From JBJTIF01 sp046094825 (GTDB taxonomy: Bacteria; Actinomycetota; UBA4738; HRBIN12), in assembly GCA_046094825.1 (NCBI GenBank), contig JBJTIF010000006.1, positions 1 to 60,074 on the forward strand: DNA of 60,074 nt, read 5' to 3'. Shown in pieces: positions 7,852 through 17,848 of the stretch. Position numbers and translations under genes: made by a program. The stretch's first letter is position 1. Each line of letters begins with the position of its first letter. The notes under the pieces were generated by a model that worked only from the letters and a program-made list of their open reading frames with translations, was not told the DNA's origin and made no database searches.

Positions 7852-8696
7852 TGGCCCTGCCGCTGCCCTGGCCGTTCGAGCGCGAGTACATGCAACTCGC
7901 CCTCGTCGGTGGGCTCGTCGTCGGCGCGTGCGCACCGCTGGTCGGCGGCTTCCTCGTGCAACGCCGCATGTCGTTGCTGGGCGACGGCATCGGCCACGTC
8001 GCGTTCGCCGGCGTCGCCGCGGGTCTGCTCCTCGGCGTGTGGCCGGTGTGGACGGCCCTCGTGGCGGCGGTGCTCGCCGCGCTCGGCATCGAGTGGCTCC
8101 GCTCCCGGGGCCGGACCTCCGGCGACCTCGCGCTCGCCGTATTCTTCTACGGCGGCATCGCCGGCGGCGCGGTGATCGCGAGTCGCGCGGCGGCCGTCGG
8201 GCGGCCGGCCAACGTCCTGCCCTTCCTCTTCGGCTCCATCCTCACCGTCACCACCGGGGACACGATCGCGGTGGCGATCATCGGGTTCGTCATCGTCGCC
8301 ACGATCACGGTCTGCGGACGTGCGCTGCTCGCGGTGGTCGTCGACGAGGAGACCGCGAGGGTCGCGGGTCTCCCCGTCGACGCGCTCAACGCCGCCCTCG
8401 CCGTGCTCACCGCGGTGACCGTCGTCGCCGCGATGCGGGTCGTCGGTCTCCTGCTCGTGGCGGCGCTGCTCGTGCTCCCGATCGCGACGGCCCGGCTGCT
8501 CGCCCGGTCGTTCCGATCCACGATGCTCGTCGCGGTCGGCGTCGGGGTGCTCGCGGTGATCGTCGGCCTCGGTGCCGCCCGCGCGTGGGGCCTCGCGCCG
8601 GGCGGCACGATCGTGCTCGTGACGATCGCGGCGTTCGCCGTGACCTCGGTCGCGCGTCCCGCCCACGCCGCACCAGCGAGCCCGCACGACCACTGA
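7851..8696 (+). CDS. znuB: Metal ABC transporter permease (ZnuB-like)
   Basis: The 281-residue membrane protein has about eight or nine hydrophobic helices and the ABC-3 family motifs MSLLGDGIGHVAFAGVA near residue 40 and DEETARVAGLPV in the middle. It ends with a short His-bearing tail (HAAPASPHDH). It forms the channel for a zinc- or manganese-type importer with ZnuC and ZnuA. TGATG coupling to znuC shows joint translation. Confidence 0.92.
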   Translation: MALPLPWPFEREYMQLALVGGLVVGACAPLVGGFLVQRRMSLLGDGIGHVAFAGVAAGLLLGVWPVWTALVAAVLAALGIEWLRSRGRTSGDLALAVFFYGGIAGGAVIASRAAAVGRPANVLPFLFGSILTVTTGDTIAVAIIGFVIVATITVCGRALLAVVVDEETARVAGLPVDALNAALAVLTAVTVVAAMRVVGLLLVAALLVLPIATARLLARSFRSTMLVAVGVGVLAVIVGLGAARAWGLAPGGTIVLVTIAAFAVTSVARPAHAAPASPHDH

Positions 8697-8783
8697 CCCG
8701 CTGCGGGTCATCCGTTCGCGCCGGGCCCTCGCACCCCGGGGCTACGGTCACGCGCACCGCGCCCGGAACCCACGGAGGTCGTC

Positions 8784-9386
8784 ATGCCCGCACTCGCCAC
8801 CCTCGCCGCGCAGGCCTCGGTGACCCACGACCTGTTCCACCTCGAGACGCCGCTCGTCGAGAAGCTCGTGCGCACGGTGCTCGTCTACGCGGCCCTCATC
8901 CTCCTGCTGCGGTTCGTCGGCAAGCGGACGCTGGCCCAGCTCAACCCGTTCGACCTCATCGTGCTCCTGCTGCTCGCCAACGTGGTGCAGAACGCGGTCA
9001 TCGGCCCGGACGACTCGGTGACCGGAGGCGTCATCGGCGCACTCACGCTCGTCGCTGTGAACGAGGTCGTCGTGCGCTTGTCCAACCGCTCGCCCCGGTT
9101 CCGCGGCCTCCTCGCCGGCCGGCGGGCCCGGATCATCCGGGGCGGCCACCTCGACCGGGCCGAGTTGGCGCGGTCGGGCATCCGGGAGGAGGAACTCGAC
9201 CAGTTCGCGCACGTCGACGACCTCGGGAGCGTGCAGTCCCTCACCCTGCTGCCCGGCGGCAAGATCGAGGTCCACCTCGAGGACTTCGCCCGGCCCCCGA
9301 CCGAGGCCGACATCCGGGACATCGTCGAGCGCCTCTCGGGTCAGCTCACCCGGTTGCAGGCGAGCGTCGACGCGCTGGCCCGCTGA
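8784..9386 (+). CDS. YetF/DUF421-family membrane protein
   Basis: The 200-residue protein has two or three N-terminal hydrophobic helices (about residues 30-100) carrying FVGKRTLAQLNPFDLIVLLL and NAVIGPDDSVTGG. A cytoplasmic domain with GIREEELDQFAHVDDLGSVQ follows. This is the YetF/YrbG-like DUF421 pattern known from Bacillus sporulation and membrane proteins of ill-defined role. A moderate ribosome site (GGAGG) precedes the ATG. It stands alone between znuB and mmsA with 87 bp upstream, in which I see no clear operator. Confidence 0.88.
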   Translation: MPALATLAAQASVTHDLFHLETPLVEKLVRTVLVYAALILLLRFVGKRTLAQLNPFDLIVLLLLANVVQNAVIGPDDSVTGGVIGALTLVAVNEVVVRLSNRSPRFRGLLAGRRARIIRGGHLDRAELARSGIREEELDQFAHVDDLGSVQSLTLLPGGKIEVHLEDFARPPTEADIRDIVERLSGQLTRLQASVDALAR

Positions 9387-9431
9387 GCGTCGGCGGCATG
9401 ACCCGCCCGGGCGTGTCCTACGCTCCGCCGC

Positions 9432-10922
9432 ATGCGCACCATCACCCCCTGGGCCGACGGCGCTCCGTACGCGCCGGCCGGACCGACCGCCCCCGTCTTC
9501 GACCCGACCACCGGCACCGTCCAGGCCGAGGTCGCCCTCGCCGGACCGGCCGACGTCGACCACGTCGTCGCGTCGTCGGTCCGGGCGGCGGCCGAGTGGC
9601 GCGAGACCTCCCTCGCCCGGCGCTCCAAGCTGCTCTTCGAGTTCCGAGCCCTCGTCGAGGCCCGGACCGACGAACTCGCCCGCATCATCTCGACCGAGCA
9701 CGGCAAGGTCGTGAGCGACGCGGCGGGCGAGGTCGCCCGCGGGCTCGAGGTCATCGAGTTCGCGTGCGGCGTTCCCCACCTCCTCAAGGGCTCGCACTCC
9801 GAGAGCGTGTCGACCGAGACCGACGTCCACTCGATGCGCCAGCCCCTCGGTGTCGTCGCCGGCGTCACGCCGTTCAACTTCCCAGCGATGGTCCCGATGT
9901 GGATGTTCCCGATCGCCATCGCCTGCGGGAACGCGTTCATCCTCAAGCCCAGCGAACGCGACCCGTCGGCCGCGATCCGCATCGCCGAGCTGTGGGCCGA
10001 GGCCGGCCTCCCCGCCGGTGTGTTCAACGTGCTGCAGGGCGACAAGGGCGCGGTGGACGGTCTGCTCACCCACCCCGACGTGCGCGCCGTGTCGTTCGTG
10101 GGGTCCACCCCGATCGCCCGCTACGTCTACGAGCAGGGCACGGCGCACAGCAAGCGGGTGCAGGCCCTCGGCGGCGCCAAGAACCACATGGTCGTACTGC
10201 CCGACGCCGATCTCGAGGTCGCCGCGGACGCCGCAGTGAGCGCCGGGTACGGATCGGCGGGCGAGCGGTGCATGGCCATCTCGGTCGTCGTCGCGGTGGG
10301 CCGGACCGGGGACGCCCTGGTCGAGATGATCGCCGAGCGCACCCGACGTGTGCGGGTGGGACCGAGCCTCGACCCGGCCGCGGAGATGGGCCCGCTCGTC
10401 ACCGCCGCCCACCGTGACAAGGTCCGCGGGTACATCGACGCGGGCGCGGCCGAGGGTGCGACGGTCGTGATCGACGGCCGCGACCCCGTCGTGGACGGCG
10501 CACCGGACGGCTACTGGGTGGCGCCCACGCTCCTCGACCACGTGACCACCGACATGCGCGTGTACCAGGACGAGATCTTCGGGCCCGTCCTGTGCGTGGT
10601 GCGCGTCGACACGTACGAGGAGGCGGTCGACCTCGTCGCCCGCAACCCGTACGGCAACGGCGTGGCGGTGTTCACCCGCGACGGCGGGGCCGGACGCCGC
10701 TTCGCCCACGAGATCGACGCGGGCATGGTCGGCATCAACGTTCCGATCCCGGTGCCGATGGCGTACTACTCGTTCGGTGGGTGGGGGCAGTCCCTCTTCG
10801 GGGACACCCACGTGCACGGCACCGAGGGCGTGCACTTCTACACGCGCGGCAAGGTGGTCACGACCCGCTGGGCCGACCCCGCCACCCGCGGACCCGACCT
10901 CGGGTTCCCGACGAACCGGTAG
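9432..10922 (+). CDS. mmsA: Methylmalonate-semialdehyde dehydrogenase (CoA-acylating)
   Basis: The 496-residue NAD-dependent dehydrogenase contains TPFNFPAMVPMWMFPIAI, GGAKNHMVVLPDAD, the nucleophile in SAGERCMA and a C-terminal SFGGWGQSLFGDTHVHG. The KNHMVV and GERCMA variants are typical of MmsA/IolA and separate it from ordinary aldehyde dehydrogenases, where Glu is the general base. The enzyme turns methylmalonate or malonate semialdehyde into propionyl- or acetyl-CoA in valine, beta-alanine or inositol breakdown. The aminotransferase and polyamine genes downstream could supply a beta-alanine-type substrate, but that link is inferred. Confidence 0.92.
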   Translation: MRTITPWADGAPYAPAGPTAPVFDPTTGTVQAEVALAGPADVDHVVASSVRAAAEWRETSLARRSKLLFEFRALVEARTDELARIISTEHGKVVSDAAGEVARGLEVIEFACGVPHLLKGSHSESVSTETDVHSMRQPLGVVAGVTPFNFPAMVPMWMFPIAIACGNAFILKPSERDPSAAIRIAELWAEAGLPAGVFNVLQGDKGAVDGLLTHPDVRAVSFVGSTPIARYVYEQGTAHSKRVQALGGAKNHMVVLPDADLEVAADAAVSAGYGSAGERCMAISVVVAVGRTGDALVEMIAERTRRVRVGPSLDPAAEMGPLVTAAHRDKVRGYIDAGAAEGATVVIDGRDPVVDGAPDGYWVAPTLLDHVTTDMRVYQDEIFGPVLCVVRVDTYEEAVDLVARNPYGNGVAVFTRDGGAGRRFAHEIDAGMVGINVPIPVPMAYYSFGGWGQSLFGDTHVHGTEGVHFYTRGKVVTTRWADPATRGPDLGFPTNR

Positions 10923-10928
10923 CGGGGC

Positions 10929-11816
10929 TCAGGCGCCGGTGCGCCGACGTCGGCGCTCGCCGGCGAACGTGCTCACGGCGAGGATCGACACGCTGACGAT
11001 GAGGATCATCGTCGACAGCACGTTGATCTGCGGCGGGGTCGCGGTCCGCGACTGCCCGAAGATCCGCACGGGGAAGGTCGTCGTGCTCGGACCCGACACG
11101 AAGTACGTGATGATGAAGTCGTCGATCGACAGCGCGAACGACAGCAGGGCCGCCGCGAGGATCCCGGGCGTGATGAGCGGGAGCGTCACCTTCCAGAACG
11201 TTCGCGTCGGCGTGGCCCCGAGGTCCATCGCCGCGTCCTCGAGCGTCCAGTCGAAGCCGCGCAGGCGCGCCCGCACCGTCAGGGCCACGTACGACACGAG
11301 GAACATGATGTGTGCGATCACGATCGTGGCGAAGCCGAGCGCGAACGAGATGTTGAACAACCACAGGGTCGGCGAGAGGAAGAGCGTCAGCAACGACGCA
11401 CCCAGGACGATCTCAGGCGCCGTCAGCGGGAGCACGAGCAGGAAGTTGATCGGCTCGCCACCTCGGAACCGGTAGCGCACGAGGGCGATCGCGAGCAGCG
11501 TGCCGAGGATGGTCGCGACGACCGTGGAGATCGCGGCGACCCGGAGGCTCAGGAGCAGCGCGTCGACGAGCGCCTCGTCGGCGAACGGGTGGAGCCAGTT
11601 ATCGAGCGTGAACCGGTTCCACACCGCGTTGAACCGCCCCACCGGGGCGTTGAACGAGAACGCCACGATGACGAAGATCGGCAGGAAGAGGTAGAGCAGA
11701 CCCGCAGCCGCAGCGACGTTGACCGCGGTCCTGCCGGCCCGACCGCCCGGCGACATCACCGTGCCGTCGTGGGACCGCTTCGTCCGCCGGCGCCGGGTCG
11801 ACACCTGGGCGGTCAC
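10929..11816 (-). CDS. potC: Polyamine-type ABC transporter permease (PotC-like)
   Basis: The 295-residue protein has a basic N-terminal tail and six hydrophobic helices. The permease EAA motif near residue 205 reads DAAMDLGATPTRTFWKVTLP. NAPVGRFNAVWNRFTLDNWL after helix 1 is usual for PotC/PotI permeases of spermidine/putrescine importers. It is the last gene of the potA-D-D-B-C unit and starts inside the end of potB (4 bp overlap). It would form a heterodimeric channel with PotB. Confidence 0.9.
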   Translation of the reverse strand: MTAQVSTRRRRTKRSHDGTVMSPGGRAGRTAVNVAAAAGLLYLFLPIFVIVAFSFNAPVGRFNAVWNRFTLDNWLHPFADEALVDALLLSLRVAAISTVVATILGTLLAIALVRYRFRGGEPINFLLVLPLTAPEIVLGASLLTLFLSPTLWLFNISFALGFATIVIAHIMFLVSYVALTVRARLRGFDWTLEDAAMDLGATPTRTFWKVTLPLITPGILAAALLSFALSIDDFIITYFVSGPSTTTFPVRIFGQSRTATPPQINVLSTMILIVSVSILAVSTFAGERRRRRTGA

Positions 11817-12691
11817 GTCAGGTCCTCCGTGCCGAGGAGCCGCGAGTACACCGCGACGATGACCATCACGATCGCGATGAAGACGAACGACAGCGCGGCC
11901 GCGACCGGGTAGTTGTTCTGGACCAGGAACTGGTCCTGCACGACGTTGCCGATCATCGTGGTCTTCGCGCTCCCGAGGTAGTAGGCGTTCACGAAGTCAC
12001 CGGCCGCCGGGATGAAGACGAGGAGGCTGCCCGCGAACACGCCGGGCAGCGAGAGCGGCAGGACGACCTTGCGGAAGGCGCGCCAGGTGTTCGAGTAGAG
12101 GTCACGCGCCGCGTCGAGCAGACGGGGATCGATCTTCTCGAGCGACACGTAGATCGGCAGCACCATGAACGGCAGGAAGTTGTAGGTGAGGCCGCCGATC
12201 ACGGCGATCGGCGTGCGGAGCAGGGCCTCGTTCGCGTCGAGCAGCCCGATGGACCGCAGCACGCTCACGACCGTCCCCTGATCGCCGAGGATCGTCTTCC
12301 AGGCGAGCGTACGGATGAGGAAGTTCGTGAAGAACGGCACCACGACGAGCCCGAGGAGGATGTTCCGGTATCGACCGCCCCGGAACGCGATCACGTAGGC
12401 GACCGGGTACGCGATGAAAAGGGCGAGGACGGTCGCCGCGAGCGCGTAGGTGAAGGAACGGGTGAACTGGGAGCCGTAGTCGGAGAACGCCTGCTCGTAG
12501 TTCGACCAGGCCCAGGAGAACTCGGGGATCGCGAACCGGCTCGGCTTGGTGCTCAACGACATGCGGAACAACGAGTAGAGCGGCAGGTAGAAGAACCAGA
12601 AGAGCCACAGGAACCCGGGCGCCAGCAGCAGCCACGGCGTCCAGCGCGCCCGCCGCCGGCCCTGCGCGTCGCGCTCGGTGGTCCCGCTCAC
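11813..12691 (-). CDS. potB: Polyamine-type ABC transporter permease (PotB-like)
   Basis: The 292-residue protein has a cytosolic N-terminus rich in Arg, six hydrophobic helices and an EAA loop reading LDAARDLYSNTWRAFRKVVL. Segments FWFFYLPLYSLFRMSLSTK and TNFLIRTLAWKTILGDQGTV match PotB/PotH permeases. Its start directly abuts the stop of the second substrate-binding gene, so the genes are one translational unit. The substrate is inferred from the PotD paralogues. Confidence 0.9.
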   Translation of the reverse strand: MSGTTERDAQGRRRARWTPWLLLAPGFLWLFWFFYLPLYSLFRMSLSTKPSRFAIPEFSWAWSNYEQAFSDYGSQFTRSFTYALAATVLALFIAYPVAYVIAFRGGRYRNILLGLVVVPFFTNFLIRTLAWKTILGDQGTVVSVLRSIGLLDANEALLRTPIAVIGGLTYNFLPFMVLPIYVSLEKIDPRLLDAARDLYSNTWRAFRKVVLPLSLPGVFAGSLLVFIPAAGDFVNAYYLGSAKTTMIGNVVQDQFLVQNNYPVAAALSFVFIAIVMVIVAVYSRLLGTEDLT

Positions 12692-13804
12692 CTAGGCCCC
12701 CGCCAGCGCGGCGAAGCGCGCGTCCATCGAGTCGGCGTCGGCGTCCGTGAGGATGCCGAACTCTGCGACCTCGGCGAGGAGGTCGGGGGTCGGGACCACG
12801 AGCGGGTCGTCGACCAGTCGGGCCGCCGCACCACCGAGCTTCGCGAGTTCCTCGGCCACCCCCTGCACCGGCGAGATGTACTGCACGTGGGCGGTCAGTC
12901 GGGCGGCGTTCGTCGGGTCGTAGAACCAGTCGATCCACTCCGTCGCCGCTGCGGGTCGCCGAGCTCCCCGGGGGATGATGTGGTTGTCCGCCCAGATGAG
13001 CCCACCGCTCTCCGGGAGCACGAAACGGACGTCCGGGTTGTCGCGCGTGATCTGGGCCACATCACCCGACCATGCGAACGCGGCCGCCAGGTTGCCGGTC
13101 GCCAGGTCGTTGACGTAGTCGTTCCCGGTGAACGCATCGATGCGACCGTCCTGCACCGCCTGCTCGAGCGTCTCGAACGCGGGCTCCGCGGCCGCAGCGG
13201 ACGGCCGGGTCACATCGGCTCCCGTGGCTCGCATCACGAGACCCACGGTGTCGCGCATCTCGGTGAGCACCGCCGTGGTTCCGTCGATGGCGAGGAACTC
13301 GTCGAACGTGCGGATCTCCCGACCCGTGATCGAGCGGTTGTAGGCGATGCCGGTGAGCCCCACCTGCCACGGGAGGCTGAAGCGCCGCTGCGGATCGTGC
13401 GGCGGGTTCGCGAGCTCGGGGAGCAGGTTCCCCCGGTTGGTGAGGCGGTCGGCTCGCATCGGCTCCGCCCAGCCGAGGCGATTGATGAGGCGGTTCGCGA
13501 TCCAGTCGTCGAGGACCACCGAGTCCCGACCGATCCAGCCCCGCTTCGCGAGCACCGCCCGGTTCTTGGCGAACCACTCGTTGTTGTCGTTGATGTCCTC
13601 GGTGTAGGTGACCCTGATCCCGGTGTCGCGCTCGAAGCGTCGGACCGCGCCCGGGTCGATGTAGGAGGTCCAGTTCGAGACCTGGAGCGATCCGTCGGAC
13701 CCGTCCCCTCCGCCGCACCCGGCGAGGAGCACCGCGCCGCCGACGCCCGCGCCGAGTGCAGCAGCACCCGCGAGGAACCGCCGGCGCGAGATGCCATCGG
13801 TCAC
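12692..13804 (-). CDS. potD: Polyamine-type substrate-binding lipoprotein, second copy
   Basis: The GTG start at 13804 overlaps the stop of the preceding copy by 4 bp (GTGA) and gives 370 residues. The N-terminus carries a twin-Arg-like SRRRFLAG and a lipobox LLAGCGGG, so it is probably an exported lipoprotein. The body has VSNWTSYIDPGAVRRFERDT, YTEDINDNNEWFAKN and a DYVNDLATGNLAAAFAWSGD segment, all typical of PotD/PotF-type binding proteins. It is a paralogue of the next gene upstream, clearly alike along its full length but with many substitutions, which suggests different ligands or affinities. Confidence 0.88.
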   Translation of the reverse strand: MTDGISRRRFLAGAAALGAGVGGAVLLAGCGGGDGSDGSLQVSNWTSYIDPGAVRRFERDTGIRVTYTEDINDNNEWFAKNRAVLAKRGWIGRDSVVLDDWIANRLINRLGWAEPMRADRLTNRGNLLPELANPPHDPQRRFSLPWQVGLTGIAYNRSITGREIRTFDEFLAIDGTTAVLTEMRDTVGLVMRATGADVTRPSAAAAEPAFETLEQAVQDGRIDAFTGNDYVNDLATGNLAAAFAWSGDVAQITRDNPDVRFVLPESGGLIWADNHIIPRGARRPAAATEWIDWFYDPTNAARLTAHVQYISPVQGVAEELAKLGGAAARLVDDPLVVPTPDLLAEVAEFGILTDADADSMDARFAALAGA

Positions 13805-14928
13805 CCGGCGCCCTGGATCTCGTCGAAGCGCTCGTCGAACCGCTGCTCCTCGACGGCCGACAGCGGCCCGAAGATGGACACCTGCGCGAGGGCCGCCGCG
13901 TCCGGGTTCACGAGGGGGTCGTCGACGAGCTTGGCCGCATCGCCGCCGAGCTTCGTCAACTCGTCCGCGGTCCCCTCGACCGGGGAGATGTACTGGATGA
14001 AGGCGGTGAGACGGGCCGCGTTCACCGGGTCGTACCAGTAGTTGATCCACTCCGTGGCCAACGCGGGCTTCTCGCTCGACACCGGGATCATGAAGTTGTC
14101 CGACCACAGCGTGCCGCCGCTCTCGGGGATCACGAACCTGATCTTCGGGTTGTCGCGCGCGATCTGGGCCACGTCGCCCGACCAGGCGATCGCCGCGGCG
14201 AGGTTGCCGGTCGCGAGATCGTTCACGTACTCGTTCCCGTTGAAGCCGGCGATCTCGCCGTCCTCCACCGCGCGCTGCAGCCGGTCGAACGACGGCTCTG
14301 CGTCCGCGTAGCTCGGCTTCGTGATGTCCTTGCCGTCGGCGCGCATGAGCAGGCCGATGGTGTCGCGCATCTCGCTGAGCACGGTCTTCGTGCCATCGGC
14401 GCGGAAGAAGTCCGCCATGGTCCGGATCTCGCCGGTCTGCTCCGAGTTGTACGCGATGCCCGCGGTCCCACTGGCCCACGGGAGGCTGAATCTGCGGGTC
14501 GGGTCGAAGCCGGGCGCCGCGAGCGCCGCCCGGATGTTGCCCTTGTTCGTGGCCTTGGCCGCGTCCAGGGGCTGGGCCCACTCGACCTGGTTGATGATGC
14601 GGTTCGCCATCCAGTCGGTGAGCACGAACCCGTCCCGGCCAATGCTCTTGCCCTTCTGCAGGTTGGGCTGGATCTTGGCGAAGTACTCGTTGTTGTCGTT
14701 GATGTCCTCCGTGTAGGTGACCTTGATGCCGGTCGCCCGCTCGAAGTCCTTGATGCTCGCCTTCCCGATGTAGGAGGTCCAGTTCGAGAGCGAGATGGCG
14801 TTCGCGTCACCGCCACCCCCGCCCGAGTCCCCGCACGCCGCGAGCACCGAGGGCGCGAGGGCCACGCCGCCCACGACCAACCCGGTGCGGGTGATGAACT
14901 GACGACGGCTGAGGTTGGGACGGGCCAT
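13801..14928 (-). CDS. potD: Polyamine-type substrate-binding lipoprotein, first copy
   Basis: The 375-residue precursor starts MARPNLSRRQFITRTG, a twin-Arg type signal, with lipobox SVLAACGDS. ISLSNWTSYIGKASIKDFER, YTEDINDNNEYFAKI and EYVNDLATGNLAAAIAWSGD place it with PotD-like proteins that capture putrescine or spermidine outside the membrane. A ribosome site AGGAG overlaps the potA stop, so it is coupled to the ATPase gene. A C-terminal tail EEQRFDERFDEIQGAG is typical. The ligand is not proven. Confidence 0.9.
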   Translation of the reverse strand: MARPNLSRRQFITRTGLVVGGVALAPSVLAACGDSGGGGGDANAISLSNWTSYIGKASIKDFERATGIKVTYTEDINDNNEYFAKIQPNLQKGKSIGRDGFVLTDWMANRIINQVEWAQPLDAAKATNKGNIRAALAAPGFDPTRRFSLPWASGTAGIAYNSEQTGEIRTMADFFRADGTKTVLSEMRDTIGLLMRADGKDITKPSYADAEPSFDRLQRAVEDGEIAGFNGNEYVNDLATGNLAAAIAWSGDVAQIARDNPKIRFVIPESGGTLWSDNFMIPVSSEKPALATEWINYWYDPVNAARLTAFIQYISPVEGTADELTKLGGDAAKLVDDPLVNPDAAALAQVSIFGPLSAVEEQRFDERFDEIQGAG

Positions 14929-14937
14929 GGCGTTCTC

Positions 14938-16083
14938 CTACTCCTCGGGGTAGTTGCGGGGCGCGGCGCGCAGGAGGCAGGCCGCATCGGGTTCCCACGA
15001 CGCCCAGAGCCGGTCACCCGGGCGGAGCATCGGGAGGTCCTGCTCGGGCCCGACGTGGGCCACGAGTTCGGTGCCGGCGTCGGTGCGCAGCGTAGTGCGC
15101 ACGACCGGCCCCTGGAAGGTGAGGTCGGCGACGGCGACCTCGATCGCCGGGCCGTCGGACGTGGGGGCCGACGGCGTGAGGTGCAGTCGCTCCGGCCGGA
15201 CCATCACGACCGCGACGTCGCCGGCGCGCAGGTCGGCGTCGGTGCGCGGGACCGTGAGCCGCCGGCCCGCGGCGTCGACCTCCGCCGTGGCACCGCTCGC
15301 CGCAACGACGACCGCCGGGAGGAGGTTCGCGACCCCGATGAATCCGGCCACGAACACGCTGGCGGGCCGGTGGTAGATCTCCTCGGGCGTGCCGATCTGC
15401 TCGACCCGGCCCTCGTTCATCACTGCGATCCGGTCGCTCATCGTGAGCGCCTCCTCCTGATCGTGGGTGACGAACACGAAGGTGATCCCGACCTCGCGCT
15501 GGATGCGCTTCAGCTCGATCTGCATCGTCTGGCGGAGCTTGAGGTCGAGTGCGCCGAGGGGCTCATCGAGCAGCAACGCGCTCGGGTAGTTGACGAGGGC
15601 CCGGGCGAGCGCCACCCGCTGCTGCTGTCCGCCGGAGAGCTGGGCGGGCTTGCGGTGCGCGAAATCCGCGAGCCGGACGACCTCGAGCATCGTGCCGACC
15701 CGCTCGGCGATCTCGGCCTTCGGCACCTTCGTGCTGCGGGGACCGAACGCCACGTTGTCGAACACGCTCATGTGCGGGAACAGTTCGTACCGCTGGAACA
15801 CCGTGTTGACGTTGCGCTTGTACGGGGGGACCCGCGAGACGTCCCGACCGTCGAGGCGGACCTCGCCCTCGGTCGGCTGCTCGAACCCGGCGATCATCCG
15901 GAGGGTGGTCGTCTTGCCGCAGCCCGACGGCCCCAGCATCGAGAAGAACTCACCGCGGACGATCCCGAAGTCCGCGTCGTCGACCGCGACGAAGTCGTCG
16001 AAGCGCTTCGAGACGTGACTGATCTCGATGACGACGTCGTCGGCCCCTCGTGCGGACCCACCCTGCGTCCCGGGCTCGTTCAG
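14938..16083 (-). CDS. potA: Polyamine-type ABC transporter ATPase (PotA-like), probable CTG start
   Basis: The ATPase has Walker A GPSGCGKTT, signature LSGGQQQRVALARALV, Walker B LLLDEPLGALD, a switch in FVTHDQEEA and a C-terminal TOBE-type regulatory domain (around VMVRPERLHL). No ATG, GTG or TTG exists in frame early enough: the first ATG lies just before Walker A and would remove about 48 residues. A CTG at 16083 follows GGGGGAGG at seven bases and gives the normal opening NEPGTQGGSARGADDVVIE, hence 381 residues. A one-base indel linking it to the ATG at 16100 is the alternative. It powers PotB/PotC. Confidence 0.85.
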   Translation of the reverse strand: MNEPGTQGGSARGADDVVIEISHVSKRFDDFVAVDDADFGIVRGEFFSMLGPSGCGKTTTLRMIAGFEQPTEGEVRLDGRDVSRVPPYKRNVNTVFQRYELFPHMSVFDNVAFGPRSTKVPKAEIAERVGTMLEVVRLADFAHRKPAQLSGGQQQRVALARALVNYPSALLLDEPLGALDLKLRQTMQIELKRIQREVGITFVFVTHDQEEALTMSDRIAVMNEGRVEQIGTPEEIYHRPASVFVAGFIGVANLLPAVVVAASGATAEVDAAGRRLTVPRTDADLRAGDVAVVMVRPERLHLTPSAPTSDGPAIEVAVADLTFQGPVVRTTLRTDAGTELVAHVGPEQDLPMLRPGDRLWASWEPDAACLLRAAPRNYPEE

Positions 16084-16224
16084 CCGATCGCCTCCCCCAT
16101 CAACCGGGTCGACCCGGCCCCACCTCGATCATCCCGGCCCCGCACCGTGACGGCGGGCCCGCGCCCGAGTCTGGCACCTGCGGCCACTTCGTCCCACTCG
16201 CCGAGGGGACACGGGACCGCCCGG

Positions 16225-16254
16225 GAGATCCTGCGAGATCCTGCGAGATCGACC
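16225..16254. repeat. 10-bp tandem repeat (GAGATCCTGC, 2.6 copies)
   Basis: GAGATCCTGC occurs twice in full (16225-16234 and 16235-16244) and is followed by GAGATC plus a changed end (16245-16254). The period of one helical turn places each GATC on the same face of the DNA, as in multi-site operators. It may also be a neutral slippage repeat. Confidence 0.6.
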
Positions 16255-16305
16255 GGACCGAGCGAACGATACCGCCGTGCGAGGCGTGCCGCACGACGGA
16301 ATCCC

Positions 16306-16338
16306 TTGCGCCGTAGCCTGCACGCAACGCAACATTGC
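16306..16338. promoter_or_regulatory. Candidate operator: TTGCG-N12-CGCAA plus GCAACATTGC
   Basis: TTGCG at 16306-16310 and CGCAA at 16323-16327 form an inverted repeat with a 12 bp spacer. A near-palindrome GCAACATTGC follows at 16329-16338. The pair lies 58 bp before the dehydrogenase ATG, a usual place for an operator. The cognate regulator is unknown and none is encoded nearby. Confidence 0.4.
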
Positions 16339-16395
16339 CGACATCGCCGCCGCGCCGGCCGGTCCGGAACCCACGCCACCGATCGAGGAGTCCCG

Positions 16396-17817
<1,422 letters not shown>

Positions 17818-17848
17818 CACCCGGCGCCGCCGGAGGGAGTTGATACCC

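Larger units (their letters stand above)
16084..16395. promoter_or_regulatory. Divergent potA / dehydrogenase control region
   Basis: This 312 bp gap between two divergent units holds no convincing gene. It contains a three-fold tandem repeat (16225-16254), an inverted repeat and a short palindrome (16306-16338), and a good ribosome site GAGGAG at 16385-16390 for the dehydrogenase. A seven-codon frame (ATG 16100 to TGA 16080) ends on the proposed potA CTG start. Both transcripts presumably start here and may share a regulator of amine use. Confidence 0.55.
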
